Shown here piece after piece: positions 1-9,403 of a DNA stretch of 51,856 nucleotides. Source of the DNA: Burkholderiales bacterium (GTDB lineage Bacteria; Pseudomonadota; Gammaproteobacteria; Burkholderiales; Burkholderiaceae_E); NCBI GenBank assembly GCA_947487165.1, contig CANKWX010000021.1, positions 1-51,856 on the forward strand. Reading direction: 5' to 3'. Made by a program: the position numbers and the translations under genes. Position 1 is the stretch's first letter. Every line of letters starts with the position of its first letter. The notes beneath the pieces are model-generated. The model was given only the letters and a program-made list of their open reading frames with translations. It was not told where the DNA came from and did no database searches.

Positions 1-185
1 AATGCCGTCAGATCATCGGCATTGTGAAGCTTGCCCATCCCCAGCGGCGCGTCGCCGCCAGCATTGGAGGTGCTGAAGAAAAAGGGTTCGATATGCGCGC
101 AGTCATTCTCTTCGCGCATGCGTTGCATCAGGACAGAACCCACCATCCCGCGCCAACCGACCAGACCAAGCTTCATCATCGTCAT
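1..185 (-). CDS. asd: Aspartate-semialdehyde dehydrogenase, N-terminal part
   Basis: Only the first roughly 60 residues lie in the window; the gene runs off the left edge. The product would reduce aspartyl phosphate to aspartate semialdehyde, feeding lysine, methionine and threonine synthesis. The visible N terminus has the NADP-binding segment GLVGWRGMVGSVL, followed by MREEND and FFSTSNAGG, all typical of bacterial Asd. Three near-consecutive ATG codons (185, 179, 176) are possible starts; the first is used here and no strong ribosome site separates them. It lies 19 bp after leuB on the same strand, the usual leuCDB-asd order of betaproteobacteria, so co-transcription is likely. Confidence 0.93.
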   Translation of the reverse strand, partial: MTMMKLGLVGWRGMVGSVLMQRMREENDCAHIEPFFFSTSNAGGDAPLGMGKLHNADDLTA

Positions 186-204
186 CGCTCAACTTTTTCT
201 GGGT

Positions 205-1260
205 TCAAAGCGCGGCCAGCACAGCGTCGCCCATCGCAATTGTGTCGACTTGTTTGCACCCGGGTTCCGTAATATCAGCCGTTCGAAAACCGTGGGCCAA
301 CACCTTCCGTACGGCAGCTTCAACCCGCCGGGCGGGCGCCTCCTGGCCGAGCGAGTGGCGCAGCAGCATCGCGGCCGAAAGGATGGTCGCCAGGGGATTG
401 GCAATGCGCTTTCCGGCAATGTCGGGCGCCGAGCCGTGGATAGGTTCGTACAGACCGAAGCCTTTCGCATTGATCGAAGCCGAGGGCAGCATGCCAATTG
501 AGCCGGTCAGCATCGACGCCTCATCCGACAATATGTCGCCGAACATATTGCCGGTGACGATCACGTCGAACTGCCTCGGATTGCGGACAAGTTGCATGGC
601 GGCATTGTCGACATACATGTGCGACAGCTCGATATCGGCAAAGTCCTTGTGGACGTCGGTCACCACATCGCGCCAGAACTGCGTGGTTTCGAGCACATTG
701 GCCTTGTCGACCGAACAGACCTTGCGGGCCCGACCGCGGGCCGCCTGAAAGGCGGTGATGGCGATGCGCCGGATCTCGGACTCGGTGTAGCGCATGGTGT
801 CGAAACCCTCACGCTCACCCGATTCGTTGATTCGCACACCGCGCGGCTGGCCGAAATAGATATCGCTGGTGAGCTCGCGGATAATCAGCAGATCAAGGCC
901 TGCGACGATCTCGGACTTCAGTGAAGAAGCATGGGCCAGTTCGGGGTAAACGATGGCCGGGCGCAGGTTGGCGTAGAGGTCGAAATGCTTTCGAAGCCTG
1001 AGCAGCCCCTGTTCGGGGCGCATCGGCCGGGGCAGCGCGTCGTATTGCGGGCCGCCCACCGAGCCGAAGAGGATCGCGTCCGAGCGCTCGCACAGCTCGA
1101 TCGTTGCAGCCGGAAGGGGATCGCCGGCCTGGTCGTAGGCTGCCCCACCGACGGGTGCCTGCGCCATCTCGATACCCAGACCGAGCGCATTGATGACCCG
1201 CACCGCCTGCGCGGTGATCTCGGGGCCGATGCCATCGCCTGGCAACACAGCAATTTTCAT
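205..1260 (-). CDS. leuB: 3-isopropylmalate dehydrogenase
   Basis: The 351-residue protein should carry out the NAD-dependent oxidative decarboxylation of 3-isopropylmalate in leucine synthesis. It begins [15 protein letters not shown], the family start. It contains the metal and substrate motif around [19 protein letters not shown] and the conserved [13 protein letters not shown] segment. Length is normal for LeuB. A GAGGAA ribosome site lies about 10 bases upstream of the ATG. The gene is third in the leuC-leuD-leuB-asd series, with a 97-bp gap after leuD that holds an inverted repeat. Confidence 0.97.
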   Translation of the reverse strand: MKIAVLPGDGIGPEITAQAVRVINALGLGIEMAQAPVGGAAYDQAGDPLPAATIELCERSDAILFGSVGGPQYDALPRPMRPEQGLLRLRKHFDLYANLRPAIVYPELAHASSLKSEIVAGLDLLIIRELTSDIYFGQPRGVRINESGEREGFDTMRYTESEIRRIAITAFQAARGRARKVCSVDKANVLETTQFWRDVVTDVHKDFADIELSHMYVDNAAMQLVRNPRQFDVIVTGNMFGDILSDEASMLTGSIGMLPSASINAKGFGLYEPIHGSAPDIAGKRIANPLATILSAAMLLRHSLGQEAPARRVEAAVRKVLAHGFRTADITEPGCKQVDTIAMGDAVLAAL

Positions 1261-1317
1261 TGAGTGAATTCCTCAGGAAATCAAAAAACATAAGCCCGAC
1301 CGCTAAGGCCGGGAGAA

Positions 1318-1354
1318 CACGCCACGCCGGCGTAAACGATTGCGCCGTGGCGTG
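1318..1354 (-). other. Inverted repeat between leuD and leuB
   Basis: Nine-base arms cacgccacg (1318-1326) and cgtggcgtg (1346-1354) are perfectly complementary around a 19-base loop, just past the leuD stop. No T-tract follows on the minus strand, so it does not look like a terminator. It could be an mRNA-processing or stabilising hairpin inside the leu message. Confidence 0.35.
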
Positions 1355-1357
1355 GAT

Positions 1358-2011
1358 TCAGGTGTTGAGCATCTTGCCGAGCCACGGCTGCTCGGCCAAT
1401 CGGCGGGCTTCAAACTCGCGGATCTTGTCGGCATGGCGCAGGACCAGGCCGATATCGTCCCACCCGTTGAGCAGACAGTCCCGGCGAAACGGATCGACCT
1501 CGAAGCCGAATGCAAGCGAGCCGTTGGCCGTGGCCACCGTCTGGCGTTCGAGATCGATCACGAGCTCAAAGCCCGGGAAGGCAGCCACTTCGTGAAACAG
1601 CCGATCGATCTGCGACTCGCTCAGACACACCGCAAGCAAACCGTTCTTGAAGCAGTTGTTGAAGAAGATATCGGCATAGCTCGGCGCCAGAACGGCGCGA
1701 AAACCGTAGTCGGCCAACGCCCAGGGGGCGTGCTCGCGCGATGAACCGCAGCCGAAATTCTTGCGGGTCAGCAAAACGGATGCCCCGCGGTAGCGCGGCT
1801 GGTTCAGCGAAAAGTCGGGGTTGAGCGGCCTGCGCGCGTTATCCATTCCGGGCTCGCCGGTATCGAGATAGCGCCACTGATCGAAGAGATTCGGCCCGAA
1901 ACCGGTGCGCTTGATCGACTTCAGAAACTGCTTGGGGATGATCGCGTCGGTATCGACATTGGCCCGATCGAGCGGGGCGACCAGTCCGCGATGAATATTG
2001 AATTTTTCCAT
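1358..2011 (-). CDS. leuD: 3-isopropylmalate dehydratase small subunit
   Basis: The 217-residue small (swivel) subunit should pair with LeuC to isomerise 2-isopropylmalate to 3-isopropylmalate. It shows the family features [25 protein letters not shown] at the N terminus (residues about 7-30) and the [13 protein letters not shown] motif near residue 88. Length matches bacterial LeuD. It follows leuC with a 21-bp gap, so the two subunits are very likely translated from one message. Confidence 0.97.
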   Translation of the reverse strand: MEKFNIHRGLVAPLDRANVDTDAIIPKQFLKSIKRTGFGPNLFDQWRYLDTGEPGMDNARRPLNPDFSLNQPRYRGASVLLTRKNFGCGSSREHAPWALADYGFRAVLAPSYADIFFNNCFKNGLLAVCLSESQIDRLFHEVAAFPGFELVIDLERQTVATANGSLAFGFEVDPFRRDCLLNGWDDIGLVLRHADKIREFEARRLAEQPWLGKMLNT

Positions 2012-2032
2012 AATCGGCTCACTGACCGCAGC

Positions 2033-3451
2033 TTAGAGGCGGCGGATATCGACGAAATGCCCGAACACGCCCGCGGCTGCGGCCATCGCAGGGCTGACCA
2101 GATGGGTGCGACCGCCAGTGCCCTGACGGCCTTCGAAATTGCGATTGCTGGTGGAGGCGCACCGTTCGCCGGGTTCGAGCCGATCGGCGTTCATCGCCAG
2201 ACACATCGAACAACCCGGCTCGCGCCATTCGAAGCCGGCATCGATGAAGATGCGGTCGAGGCCTTCGGCTTCAGCCTGCGCCTTGACCAGACCGGAGCCC
2301 GGCACGACCATCGCCAGCTTGACATTGGCTGCCCGCTGACGACCCCGCACCACCGCTGCCGCCTGACGCAAGTCTTCGATCCGGGAGTTGGTGCACGACC
2401 CGATGAAGACCTTGTCGATGCTGACCTGCGAAAGCGGCGTATTGGGTTCGAGACCCATGTAAACCAGCGCGCGCTCGATTCCTTCGCGGCGCACTGCGTC
2501 TTTTTCCTTGTCGGGATCCGGTACACGACCTTCAATCGACACCACCATCTCGGGCGACGTTCCCCAGGTCAGATGCGGCGCGATCTGCGCGGCATCCAGA
2601 CGCACCTCGGCGTCGAAGGCCGCCCCCTGATCGGTGGTGAGCGTTCGCCAGTACTCAACCGCACGGTCCCAGTCGGCGCCTGATGGCGACATCGGGCGGC
2701 CTTTCAGATAGCTGATCGTGGTGTCGTCGACCGCCACCATGCCCGAGCGGGCACCGGCTTCGATGGCCATGTTGCACAAGGTCATCCGGCCTTCCATGCT
2801 CAGGGCCCGGATGGCCGAGCCGGCAAACTCGATCGCGTATCCGGTGCCGCCAGCGGTGCCGATCTGGCCGATGACGGCCAGCGCGATGTCCTTGGCAGTG
2901 ACGCCGCGCGGCAATTGCCCCTCGACCAGCACCCGCATATTGCGGGCCTTCTTGGCGGTCAGGCATTGGGTGGCGAGTGCGAGCTCAACCTCGGATGTGC
3001 CGATCCCCCAGGCCAGGCAGGCGAAGGCGCCATGGGTCGAGGTGTGCGAATCGCCGCACACCACCGTCATGCCGGGAAGGGTTGCGCCCTGTTCAGGGCC
3101 GATCACGTGGACGATGCCCTGCCTGCGATCGGCGATGTCGAAATAGACCATCTTGTGCTCGCGGGCGTTGGCGTCGAGCGTCTCGACCTGCAGCCGGGCG
3201 ATCGGGTCGGCGATGCCGGCAGACCGGTCGGTTGTCGGCACATTGTGATCAACCACTGCCAGATTGGCCGAGATCCGCCAGGGCAGCCTGCCGGCCAGCT
3301 TCAGGCCTTCAAAGGCCTGCGGACTGGTCACCTCATGAAGGAGTTGCCGGTCGATGTAGATAAGGGAGGTGCCGTCGTCTTCCTGATGGACGACATGGGC
3401 ATCCCAGAGTTTGTCGTAGAGCGTACGGGCGTTGATCGTGCTGGCAGGCAT
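2033..3451 (-). CDS. leuC: 3-isopropylmalate dehydratase large subunit
   Basis: The 472-residue aconitase-family subunit carries the [4Fe-4S] cluster. The cluster cysteines are visible in GSCTNSR (near residue 350) and in the GCSMCLAMN motif (near residue 415). The catalytic-domain signatures [15 protein letters not shown] and [21 protein letters not shown] are also present. It is the first gene of the leuCDB-asd series. No good ribosome site precedes the ATG; instead the start region is part of a 9-bp inverted repeat, described separately. Confidence 0.97.
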   Translation of the reverse strand: MPASTINARTLYDKLWDAHVVHQEDDGTSLIYIDRQLLHEVTSPQAFEGLKLAGRLPWRISANLAVVDHNVPTTDRSAGIADPIARLQVETLDANAREHKMVYFDIADRRQGIVHVIGPEQGATLPGMTVVCGDSHTSTHGAFACLAWGIGTSEVELALATQCLTAKKARNMRVLVEGQLPRGVTAKDIALAVIGQIGTAGGTGYAIEFAGSAIRALSMEGRMTLCNMAIEAGARSGMVAVDDTTISYLKGRPMSPSGADWDRAVEYWRTLTTDQGAAFDAEVRLDAAQIAPHLTWGTSPEMVVSIEGRVPDPDKEKDAVRREGIERALVYMGLEPNTPLSQVSIDKVFIGSCTNSRIEDLRQAAAVVRGRQRAANVKLAMVVPGSGLVKAQAEAEGLDRIFIDAGFEWREPGCSMCLAMNADRLEPGERCASTSNRNFEGRQGTGGRTHLVSPAMAAAAGVFGHFVDIRRL

Positions 3452-3453
3452 GA

Positions 3454-3506
3454 GGGCGCGTCTCGGTTGCTTGGAGAATAACCCTCCATTTGACCATGAC
3501 GCGCCC
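3454..3506 (-). promoter_or_regulatory. Inverted repeat covering the leuC ribosome-binding region
   Basis: The arms gggcgcgtc (3454-3462) and gacgcgccc (3498-3506) are a perfect 9-bp match around 35 bases. On the leuC message the downstream arm ends two bases before the AUG, so pairing would bury the initiation region. No leucine-rich leader peptide could be found, so classical leu attenuation is not supported. A role in control is inference only. Confidence 0.3.
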
Positions 3507-3593
3507 GACTAATCCACTTTCCAGTCTGCACCGGCTGATCGGGCTCGACCGAGCAGGCAGCCGGCCCGACACACCGTTGCAGTGCGCCCAGCC

Positions 3594-4085
3594 TCAGGCA
3601 GCGCTCATTGCCGACTTGAGTTTGTCGATCATGGCGGTTTCAGCCGCGCTGACCCGTTCTCCGCCGAATCCCAGAAAGCCTCCCTCGCTGGCCGCTTCCG
3701 AGACCTTGGTAGCGATACCTGAGACCCAGGCGATATAGGCAGCAGCGTCGGCAGGCGCTTTGGCGTTGAGCGCGCGAACGGCGGCACCGAGTTGCTCGGA
3801 TGCCATCGTCTGGAGCTTGTCGACCATCTGCTGTTGAGTCATCCCGAAGCTCATCTGCTGGCGCAAAAAGGTCTGACCCGCCATTGCCTCCTCGCGCGTG
3901 GCAAGCTCACGCAGCAGCGCGCTATCGGATTTCTGAGCGCTCATCACGCCTTCCATCGCAGCGAATGACTCCTTGAAGGTGCCGAGTCCACTAGAGCCCG
4001 CGGCCGCCACGGCAAGGGCTGCAACATGCGGTGCATTTCGAATTGCGGACCATTCATCGGCACTGAAGTCGGATTGGGTGGCCAT
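3594..4085 (-). CDS. Conserved hypothetical protein
   Basis: The 163-residue protein is Ala-rich, soluble and without signal peptide or membrane segments. It opens with FSADEWSAIRNAPHVAALAVAAAGSSGLGTFKESFAAMEG and ends with SEGGFLGFGGERVSAAETAMIDKL. This resembles a family of small uncharacterised bacterial proteins that start with an EWxxxxxAP segment and end with a GGFLGFGGxxVSxxE segment. I know no function. The start at 4085 is chosen over the longer reading because AGGAGA lies seven bases upstream and the added N terminus looks non-coding. It stands alone, 150 bp after the M48-like gene. Confidence 0.8.
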   Translation of the reverse strand: MATQSDFSADEWSAIRNAPHVAALAVAAAGSSGLGTFKESFAAMEGVMSAQKSDSALLRELATREEAMAGQTFLRQQMSFGMTQQQMVDKLQTMASEQLGAAVRALNAKAPADAAAYIAWVSGIATKVSEAASEGGFLGFGGERVSAAETAMIDKLKSAMSAA

Positions 4086-4235
4086 GATGTGCTCTCCTTG
4101 AGTTTGATCGGACAATCCCGAACCCCCGCAGCGTAAGCCGGAACGATTGACGAACCGGTGACGGCGTTGAGAAAGCACAACGACTCCCAACCGACACACA
4201 TTCCGATTTACGAAAAAATATTATTTTCTGCTTAT

Positions 4236-5012
4236 TCAGGGCTTTTTCGCCTGCTCGTAAAGCGGCATCACACGCCGAGCAACCGCATCGATGTCTTCCT
4301 GCCGCGACGCTGTCCAGGGGTGAATCTCCAGCCATCTGACCTGCACCCCGGAGCTCGCCAGTGCGCTCGCCTTGCGCCAGAGCCCGGCTGCCGCCTGCGG
4401 GGAGAAACCGGCACGCGCAGCCAACTCGATGCCCAGCCGATCGGCCTCCGACTCATGCGCACGTGAATAGGGCGTCTGCGCTGCCGATCTGAAAGCCAGA
4501 CGATCAGGGTCGCCTGTCGCTTCGACCTGAGCCCGCTCAAGCGAATGCCCACGCAAGGTATGCGCCATCGCATGAGCCAAAAGCGCGGCAGTCTCGTCAT
4601 CATCAAGCGCAAGACGCCTGAGCAAGGGCGTGTGCACTGCGATCTTTCCGCCGGGAAGACACCATGCATCGAGCGGCGCCTCGTCGAGGACATGAAGCTC
4701 CCAGGGCCATCCGGGCGCATCAGCGCTCAGCGCACCGCTTGCGCCGATCAGGCGGCTGACGATGGCACGCAAACGCGCGTTCATCGCAGGATCCCTGTCG
4801 AGGACGCCTTCTTTCGAAGCCTGAGCGATCAGTCGGGTGTAGGCCTCAGCGGCCCCCTGCTGGAGTTGCGCCGGCGAGACCGTCAGTTCGCGCGACGGCA
4901 TCGGACCGACCCGGGGCCCAACCGGCAATTGCGCGCGCTGCGACTGGCAGGCCGGCAGCAGCGCCACCAGCACGCCTGCCATCAGCCAGATCATTGACCG
5001 CTTCATCATCAT
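4236..5012 (-). CDS. M48-family-like lipoprotein with altered active site
   Basis: The 258-residue protein has a lipoprotein signal (LVALLPAC, Cys22) and an M48 metallopeptidase fold: LPGGKIAVHTPLL (119-131), the zinc helix around residues 143-157, and HESEADRLG (186-194) with the likely third zinc ligand Glu187. M48 proteins of this size (BepA/LoiP-like) act in periplasmic quality control of outer-membrane proteins. Here the HExxH motif reads HAMAH (147-151): both histidines remain but the catalytic glutamate is alanine. It is therefore probably a zinc-binding pseudo-protease or chaperone, unless the base is wrong. It overlaps the preceding MFS gene by ATGA, so translation is probably coupled. 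Confidence 0.85.
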   Translation of the reverse strand: MMMKRSMIWLMAGVLVALLPACQSQRAQLPVGPRVGPMPSRELTVSPAQLQQGAAEAYTRLIAQASKEGVLDRDPAMNARLRAIVSRLIGASGALSADAPGWPWELHVLDEAPLDAWCLPGGKIAVHTPLLRRLALDDDETAALLAHAMAHTLRGHSLERAQVEATGDPDRLAFRSAAQTPYSRAHESEADRLGIELAARAGFSPQAAAGLWRKASALASSGVQVRWLEIHPWTASRQEDIDAVARRVMPLYEQAKKP

Positions 5013-6199
5013 GAGATCACCGACAGATCAGGCGGGCGGCGTTGCTCGAGGCGCGCCGACAAAAGTACTGCGGCCAACCCAAGCAATGCAGCCAGCGCCG
5101 CACCGTAGAACATCGCCTGCGGTGAAAACGCCTGCCAGAGCCAGCCCGCAAGCCAGCCGCCGCTGGCGCCGCCCAGGCCATAGGCCACGACGGTGAAGGT
5201 CGCCTGCGCGCCGCCCTGACGCGCTGAGCCGAACCAGCGATGCAGCAGGGCCATCGACGCGCTGTGATGCAGGCCGAATGTCACTGCGTGCAAAAGCTGA
5301 CAGGGCAACAGCACCCACAGTGCACCGTCACTGGCACCGACCAGGGCAAAACGCACCGCGCAGACCACGAAGCTGAAAGCAAGCAGTGTCATCAGTGAAA
5401 ACCGTGCAAAGAGCGAACGCTGTACCGAAAAAAGCGCAATTTCGGCGACGACGCCCAGCCCCCAGATCGCACCGATCGCGGTGTGGCTGTAACCGAGCCT
5501 TTCGAGATACAGCGAAAAGAATGAATAAAGCGCCGCATGCGCGAAGATCATCAGAAACGCCGAGACGAAAAATGCCATTGTCGCCGGATCGCGAAATGTC
5601 ACGCCTGGCGATTCGACCGCGCGGCTCGCGCGTGCCGCAGTCGGCTCAGCCAAGGCGAAACTCACCGCAACCAGCAGTGCGAGGGCACCGGCCATCAGGC
5701 CAGGCAGCGACACCATGCCGAAGTGATCAAGCAGCGGGCCGCCGGCCAGCACGGTGCACACGAATCCGATCGAGCCCCACAAGCGGATGCGTCCGTACTG
5801 CCCGGCGTCGCCGCGGGTGCGCTCCAGCGCAAGGGCCTCACCGATCGGCATTTGACCGGCCGTCATGAAACACATCATGACCAGCAGGATCGCCAGGGCG
5901 ACCGGGCCCTGTGCCAACGGAAAGAGCAGCACGATGAGCAATGAGCCGGCCGCACTCAGCCTGAGAAAGACAACGCGGTGGCTCCCCCGATCAGACAGCC
6001 AGCCCCAGAAGGGAGGCGCCACGATCCTCAGCAACTGAGGCAGCGACATCAGCACCGCGATTTGCGCAATCGACAATCCGCGCGAATCGAACCACAGACT
6101 CAGGTAGGGCGAATAGATGCCGACGAACGCGAAATAGGCAAAAAAGAGCGCCCGAATCGGGCCTGCACCCTGCAAGCCCGAAGGGCCAATACCCGCCAT
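5009..6199 (-). CDS. MFS transporter, HcaT / nucleoside-symporter-like
   Basis: The 396-residue, 12-helix inner-membrane protein belongs to the major facilitator superfamily. It starts with ALFFAYFAFVGIYSPYLSLWFDSRGLSIAQIAVL, as in the MFS_1-like group that includes 3-phenylpropionate transporter HcaT. Further signs are WGWLSDRGSHR after helix 2 and the GLHHSASMALLHRWF segment in the C-terminal half. The substrate is not predictable. The start at 6199 removes an unlikely Arg-rich extension. It sits 20 bp after aroC and overlaps the next gene by four bases, so aroC - MFS - M48-like is probably one transcript. Confidence 0.88.
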   Translation of the reverse strand: MAGIGPSGLQGAGPIRALFFAYFAFVGIYSPYLSLWFDSRGLSIAQIAVLMSLPQLLRIVAPPFWGWLSDRGSHRVVFLRLSAAGSLLIVLLFPLAQGPVALAILLVMMCFMTAGQMPIGEALALERTRGDAGQYGRIRLWGSIGFVCTVLAGGPLLDHFGMVSLPGLMAGALALLVAVSFALAEPTAARASRAVESPGVTFRDPATMAFFVSAFLMIFAHAALYSFFSLYLERLGYSHTAIGAIWGLGVVAEIALFSVQRSLFARFSLMTLLAFSFVVCAVRFALVGASDGALWVLLPCQLLHAVTFGLHHSASMALLHRWFGSARQGGAQATFTVVAYGLGGASGGWLAGWLWQAFSPQAMFYGAALAALLGLAAVLLSARLEQRRPPDLSVIS

Positions 6200-6219
6200 G
6201 ACAGCCCTGCGACGCCGGC

Positions 6220-7320
6220 TCAGCCGGCTGTGCCCGGGATTGAGGGCGAGGCCACCCGCACATCGGCGCACTGAGCGCGGTGGCGCAGCGCATGATCCAT
6301 CAGCACCAGTGCCAGCATCGCCTCGGCAATCGGCGTGGCTCGGATGCCGACGCACGGGTCGTGGCGCCCCAGCGTCTCGACCTGAGTCGGCGCGCCTTCG
6401 ATATCGATCGAACGGCGCGGCAACCGAATGCTGGAGGTGGGCTTTATCGCAATCGAGACCGTGATCGGTTGACCGGTGGAGATGCCGCCCAGCACGCCGC
6501 CGGAGTGATTGCCCACAAAACCGGCCGGGGTGAGTTCGTCGCCATGCTCGCTGCCCTTTTGCGTGACCGACGCAAAGCCCGATCCGATTTCGACGCCCTT
6601 GACCGCATTGATCCCCATCATCGCGAAGGCAATATCGGCGTCGAGCTTGTCAAACAAGGGCTCGCCCAGGCCGACCGGCACGCCCTCGGCCACCACGTCG
6701 ATGCGCGCACCGCAGGAGTCGCCCGAGCGGCGCAGCGCGTCCATGTAGGCCTCGAGTGTCTCGACCATTGACTGGCCGGCCGCAAAAAACGGATTGCGAT
6801 GGACTTCGTTCCAGTCCTCGAGCGGAATCGGTATATCGCCGAGTTGGCTCATTCGACCGCGCACCGTCGTGCCATAGGCCTGCGACAGCCATTTGCGGGC
6901 AATGGCGCCGGCTGCCACGGTCGCGGCCGTCAGACGTGCCGACGATCGGCCGCCGCCGCGCGGATCGCGGATGCCGTACTTGTGCAGATAGGTGTAGTCG
7001 GCATGCCCCGGCCTGAAGGTCTGCGCAATCGCCGAATAGTCCTTGCTGCGCTGATCTTCGTTTCGGATCAGCAAGGCGATCGGCGTGCCGGTGGTCATGC
7101 CCTCATAGACACCCGACAGGATCTCGACGCGATCGGGTTCCTGGCGCTGAGTGACATGGCGCGATGTGCCGGGACGGCGCCGATCGAGATCGGGCTGCAG
7201 ATCGGCTTCGGACAGGGCCATACCGGGCGGGCAACCGTCAACCACGCAGCCGAGCGCCGGCCCGTGGGACTCTCCGAAAGTCGTCACGGTAAACAGGTGA
7301 CCGAAGGTGTTGCCGGACAT
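6220..7320 (-). CDS. aroC: Chorismate synthase
   Basis: The 366-residue enzyme should make chorismate from 5-enolpyruvylshikimate-3-phosphate, the last step of the shikimate pathway, using reduced FMN. The start [29 protein letters not shown] is the classic N-terminal signature. [27 protein letters not shown] and the C-terminal [17 protein letters not shown] signature are all present. A reading from 7500 would add 60 residues that run into the opposite gene; the family start at 7320 is used instead. The binding-protein gene on the other strand is divergent, 64 bp away. Confidence 0.97.
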   Translation of the reverse strand: MSGNTFGHLFTVTTFGESHGPALGCVVDGCPPGMALSEADLQPDLDRRRPGTSRHVTQRQEPDRVEILSGVYEGMTTGTPIALLIRNEDQRSKDYSAIAQTFRPGHADYTYLHKYGIRDPRGGGRSSARLTAATVAAGAIARKWLSQAYGTTVRGRMSQLGDIPIPLEDWNEVHRNPFFAAGQSMVETLEAYMDALRRSGDSCGARIDVVAEGVPVGLGEPLFDKLDADIAFAMMGINAVKGVEIGSGFASVTQKGSEHGDELTPAGFVGNHSGGVLGGISTGQPITVSIAIKPTSSIRLPRRSIDIEGAPTQVETLGRHDPCVGIRATPIAEAMLALVLMDHALRHRAQCADVRVASPSIPGTAG

Positions 7321-7384
7321 GGCGCTATGCTTATGGGCGGGACAAGAAGACCCCGAGTTTATCGTCAATGCCAGGAGACCCTCT

Positions 7385-8425
7385 GTGACCGATCGATCAG
7401 ACCTGAGCCGCAAGGCTGTTATTGAGACAAACCCCCTGCCGATCGGCGGGGCCAGACGCGAACTGCTCGGCGCCATGATCGCCGCCGGCGCTGCAGGCAT
7501 GCTGCCCGGCAGCCTGATGGCGCAAGCCTACCCCGCCCGCCCGGTCAGGCTGATCGTCCCGTTTGCCCCGGGCGGCACGACCGATATCGTCGCCCGCGTG
7601 GTGTCGGACAAGCTGCGTGACAACCTCGGCCAAAGCGTCGTCGTCGAAAACAAGGCCGGCGGAGGCGGCGCCATCGGCGCACTCGAACTCGCTCGTGCTG
7701 CACCCGACGGCTATGTGCTCGGGATGGCCACGGTCTCTACCGTGGCGGCCAATCCGGCGATCAACCCCAAGATCGGCTACGACCCGCTGAGCGATTTTTC
7801 ACCGATCATCAATCTCGCGGCCACCCCCAACGTCATCGCGGTCCATCCCTCATTTCCGGCCCGCGACTTCAAGAGCTTTGTGGCCGAACTGCGCCGCAAC
7901 CCCGGAAAGTACTCGTATGGCAGTTCGGGCACCGGCGGCATCGGGCATCTGCAGACCGAACTCTTCAAGTCACTCACAAAAACCTTCATGGTCCACATTC
8001 CCTACCGGGGAGCAGGCCCGGCGCTGGCCGATGTGGTGGCAGGGCAAATCCCGATCATCTTCGACAACCTCCCCTCGGCGCTGCCCTTCATTCGTGACGG
8101 CAAGCTGATCCCGATCGTCGTCGCAGCACCCGCCAAACTGGCGGTGCTGCCGAATGTCCCCACGTTCAAGGATGTCGGACTCGAACCGGTCAACAGGATG
8201 GCCTTCTACGGTATCTACGGCCCGAAAGGCATGTCGGCAGCTGTGATCGATACGATCAACCTCGCGGCCCGCAAGACCCTCGAAGACCCCGGGGTCGCAA
8301 AGCGCATCGCCGACACCGGCTCGCTGGTCATCGGCAATACGCCACAACAGTTCGCCCAGCAGATTGCCGCCGAACTCGAGGTTTACAAGCAGGTGGTCGC
8401 CGCTCAGAAGCTCACCCTGGAGTAA
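7385..8425 (+). CDS. Bug/TctC-family periplasmic binding protein
   Basis: The 346-residue protein has a Tat-like signal ([16 protein letters not shown], then cleavage near LMAQA). It has the Bug family signatures [35 protein letters not shown] and [21 protein letters not shown]. Bug proteins bind carboxylates or related small molecules in the periplasm, and many are orphans without their TctAB membrane partners, as here. The GTG at 7385 is chosen because AGGAG lies seven bases upstream. The MaoC-like gene follows after three bases, so the two are co-transcribed. That pairing suggests the ligand enters CoA-thioester metabolism. Confidence 0.93.
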   Translation: MTDRSDLSRKAVIETNPLPIGGARRELLGAMIAAGAAGMLPGSLMAQAYPARPVRLIVPFAPGGTTDIVARVVSDKLRDNLGQSVVVENKAGGGGAIGALELARAAPDGYVLGMATVSTVAANPAINPKIGYDPLSDFSPIINLAATPNVIAVHPSFPARDFKSFVAELRRNPGKYSYGSSGTGGIGHLQTELFKSLTKTFMVHIPYRGAGPALADVVAGQIPIIFDNLPSALPFIRDGKLIPIVVAAPAKLAVLPNVPTFKDVGLEPVNRMAFYGIYGPKGMSAAVIDTINLAARKTLEDPGVAKRIADTGSLVIGNTPQQFAQQIAAELEVYKQVVAAQKLTLE

Positions 8426-8428
8426 GCA

Positions 8429-9331
8429 ATGAGCGCCGTCGACACGCAACTCGCCGCCACCGACTGGACTGCCTGGGTCGGACGAAGTGATCGCCGGTCA
8501 CTGCAAGCCAGCAGCCAGTGGGTTGGTCTGCTCGAGGCCAGCCTCGATCGCCCCTTGCCCGCCCAGGGATCCGCGCTCGAACCACTGCGCCACTGGCTGT
8601 GGCTCTTTGCGCCACCCGCCTGGCCCACCGCCTCGCTGGGTGGCGATGGCCACGGCCCGCGCGGCCCGCTGGTCCCGACATGGCCGCTGCCGCGCCGGAT
8701 GTGGGCCGGCAGTTCGATTGAGTGGCTCGCCCCGATGCCGCTCGATGCCCCGCTCGAGGTACGCTCAACAATAGAATCGGTCAACCTCAAGACCGGTCGC
8801 AGCGGGACGCTCGGCTTCGTGTCGCTGCGCAACCGCTGGTACTCGGGCGATGTCTGCGGTATCGACGAGTTGCAGACCGCGGTCTACCGCGAGGCAGCCG
8901 GTGCCAGCATGCCAGCGCCGGCCAGCACCTCAGCGCCGACCGCCGCGCCAGCCCCTGCCACGGTCGCCCCGCCCGCTGAGGGCGACTGGCAGGATCGCTT
9001 TACGCCGAGCGCGCCGCTGCTCTTTCGCTACAGCGCGGTCAGCTTCAATACCCACCGTATTCATTACGACCATCCTTACACCACCGGGGTCGAGGGATAC
9101 CCGGGGCTGGTCGTCCATGGTCCGCTGCTGGGCACGCTCATGCTTGACACCTGGCGTAATGCCCATCCGGGCAAGACACCACGCCAATTCGTGTTTCGCA
9201 ACCAGCAGCCCGCCTTTGTCGACAATGAAGTCAGCTGTGGCGGCATCGAGATCGGACCGGGCAAGAGTCGGGTCTGGGTCAGACATGCCGACGGCAGCGA
9301 GCATGTCGCCGGTGAAGTGAGCTACGAATAA
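8429..9331 (+). CDS. MaoC/FAS1-like acyl-CoA dehydratase (mesaconyl-CoA hydratase type)
   Basis: The 300-residue protein looks like a double hot-dog hydratase. The N-terminal half (about 1-150) matches the FAS1-like dehydratase domain. An Ala/Pro-rich linker follows (about 155-185). The C-terminal MaoC domain carries HRIHYDHPYTTGVEGYPGLVVHGPL, with the hydratase His in YDHPYT. Relatives hydrate mesaconyl-C4-CoA or itaconyl-CoA, or serve as hydroxyacyl dehydratases. The exact substrate is inferred only from family. It lies directly behind the Bug binding protein and ends in a convergent gap with gltX. Confidence 0.85.
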   Translation: MSAVDTQLAATDWTAWVGRSDRRSLQASSQWVGLLEASLDRPLPAQGSALEPLRHWLWLFAPPAWPTASLGGDGHGPRGPLVPTWPLPRRMWAGSSIEWLAPMPLDAPLEVRSTIESVNLKTGRSGTLGFVSLRNRWYSGDVCGIDELQTAVYREAAGASMPAPASTSAPTAAPAPATVAPPAEGDWQDRFTPSAPLLFRYSAVSFNTHRIHYDHPYTTGVEGYPGLVVHGPLLGTLMLDTWRNAHPGKTPRQFVFRNQQPAFVDNEVSCGGIEIGPGKSRVWVRHADGSEHVAGEVSYE

Positions 9332-9339
9332 TGGGCTTC

Positions 9340-9366
9340 GGTGCGTTGCGGATCTCGCGGCGCACC
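9340..9366. terminator. Hairpin in the convergent gap before gltX
   Basis: Arms ggtgcg (9340-9345) and cgcacc (9361-9366), with an inner gcg/cgc pair, form a stable hairpin between two converging genes. There is no T-tract on either strand, so it is at best a weak or bidirectional 3'-end structure. Confidence 0.3.
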
Positions 9367-9403
9367 GATCGTCGGCCTCAGCGGATCACAGACACTCAGC
9401 CGA

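Noticed and set aside
1318-1354. leuD-leuB hairpin as a transcription terminator
   Set aside because: It lacks a T-tract and lies inside a co-directional gene series.
3452-3572. A leucine leader peptide for leuC
   Set aside because: No short frame rich in leucine codons was found on the minus strand and no terminator pair follows.
7307-7384. ATG start at 7307 for the Bug binding protein
   Set aside because: The extension lies over the divergent aroC start, spoils the signal peptide and has no ribosome site; the GTG at 7385 has a good one.
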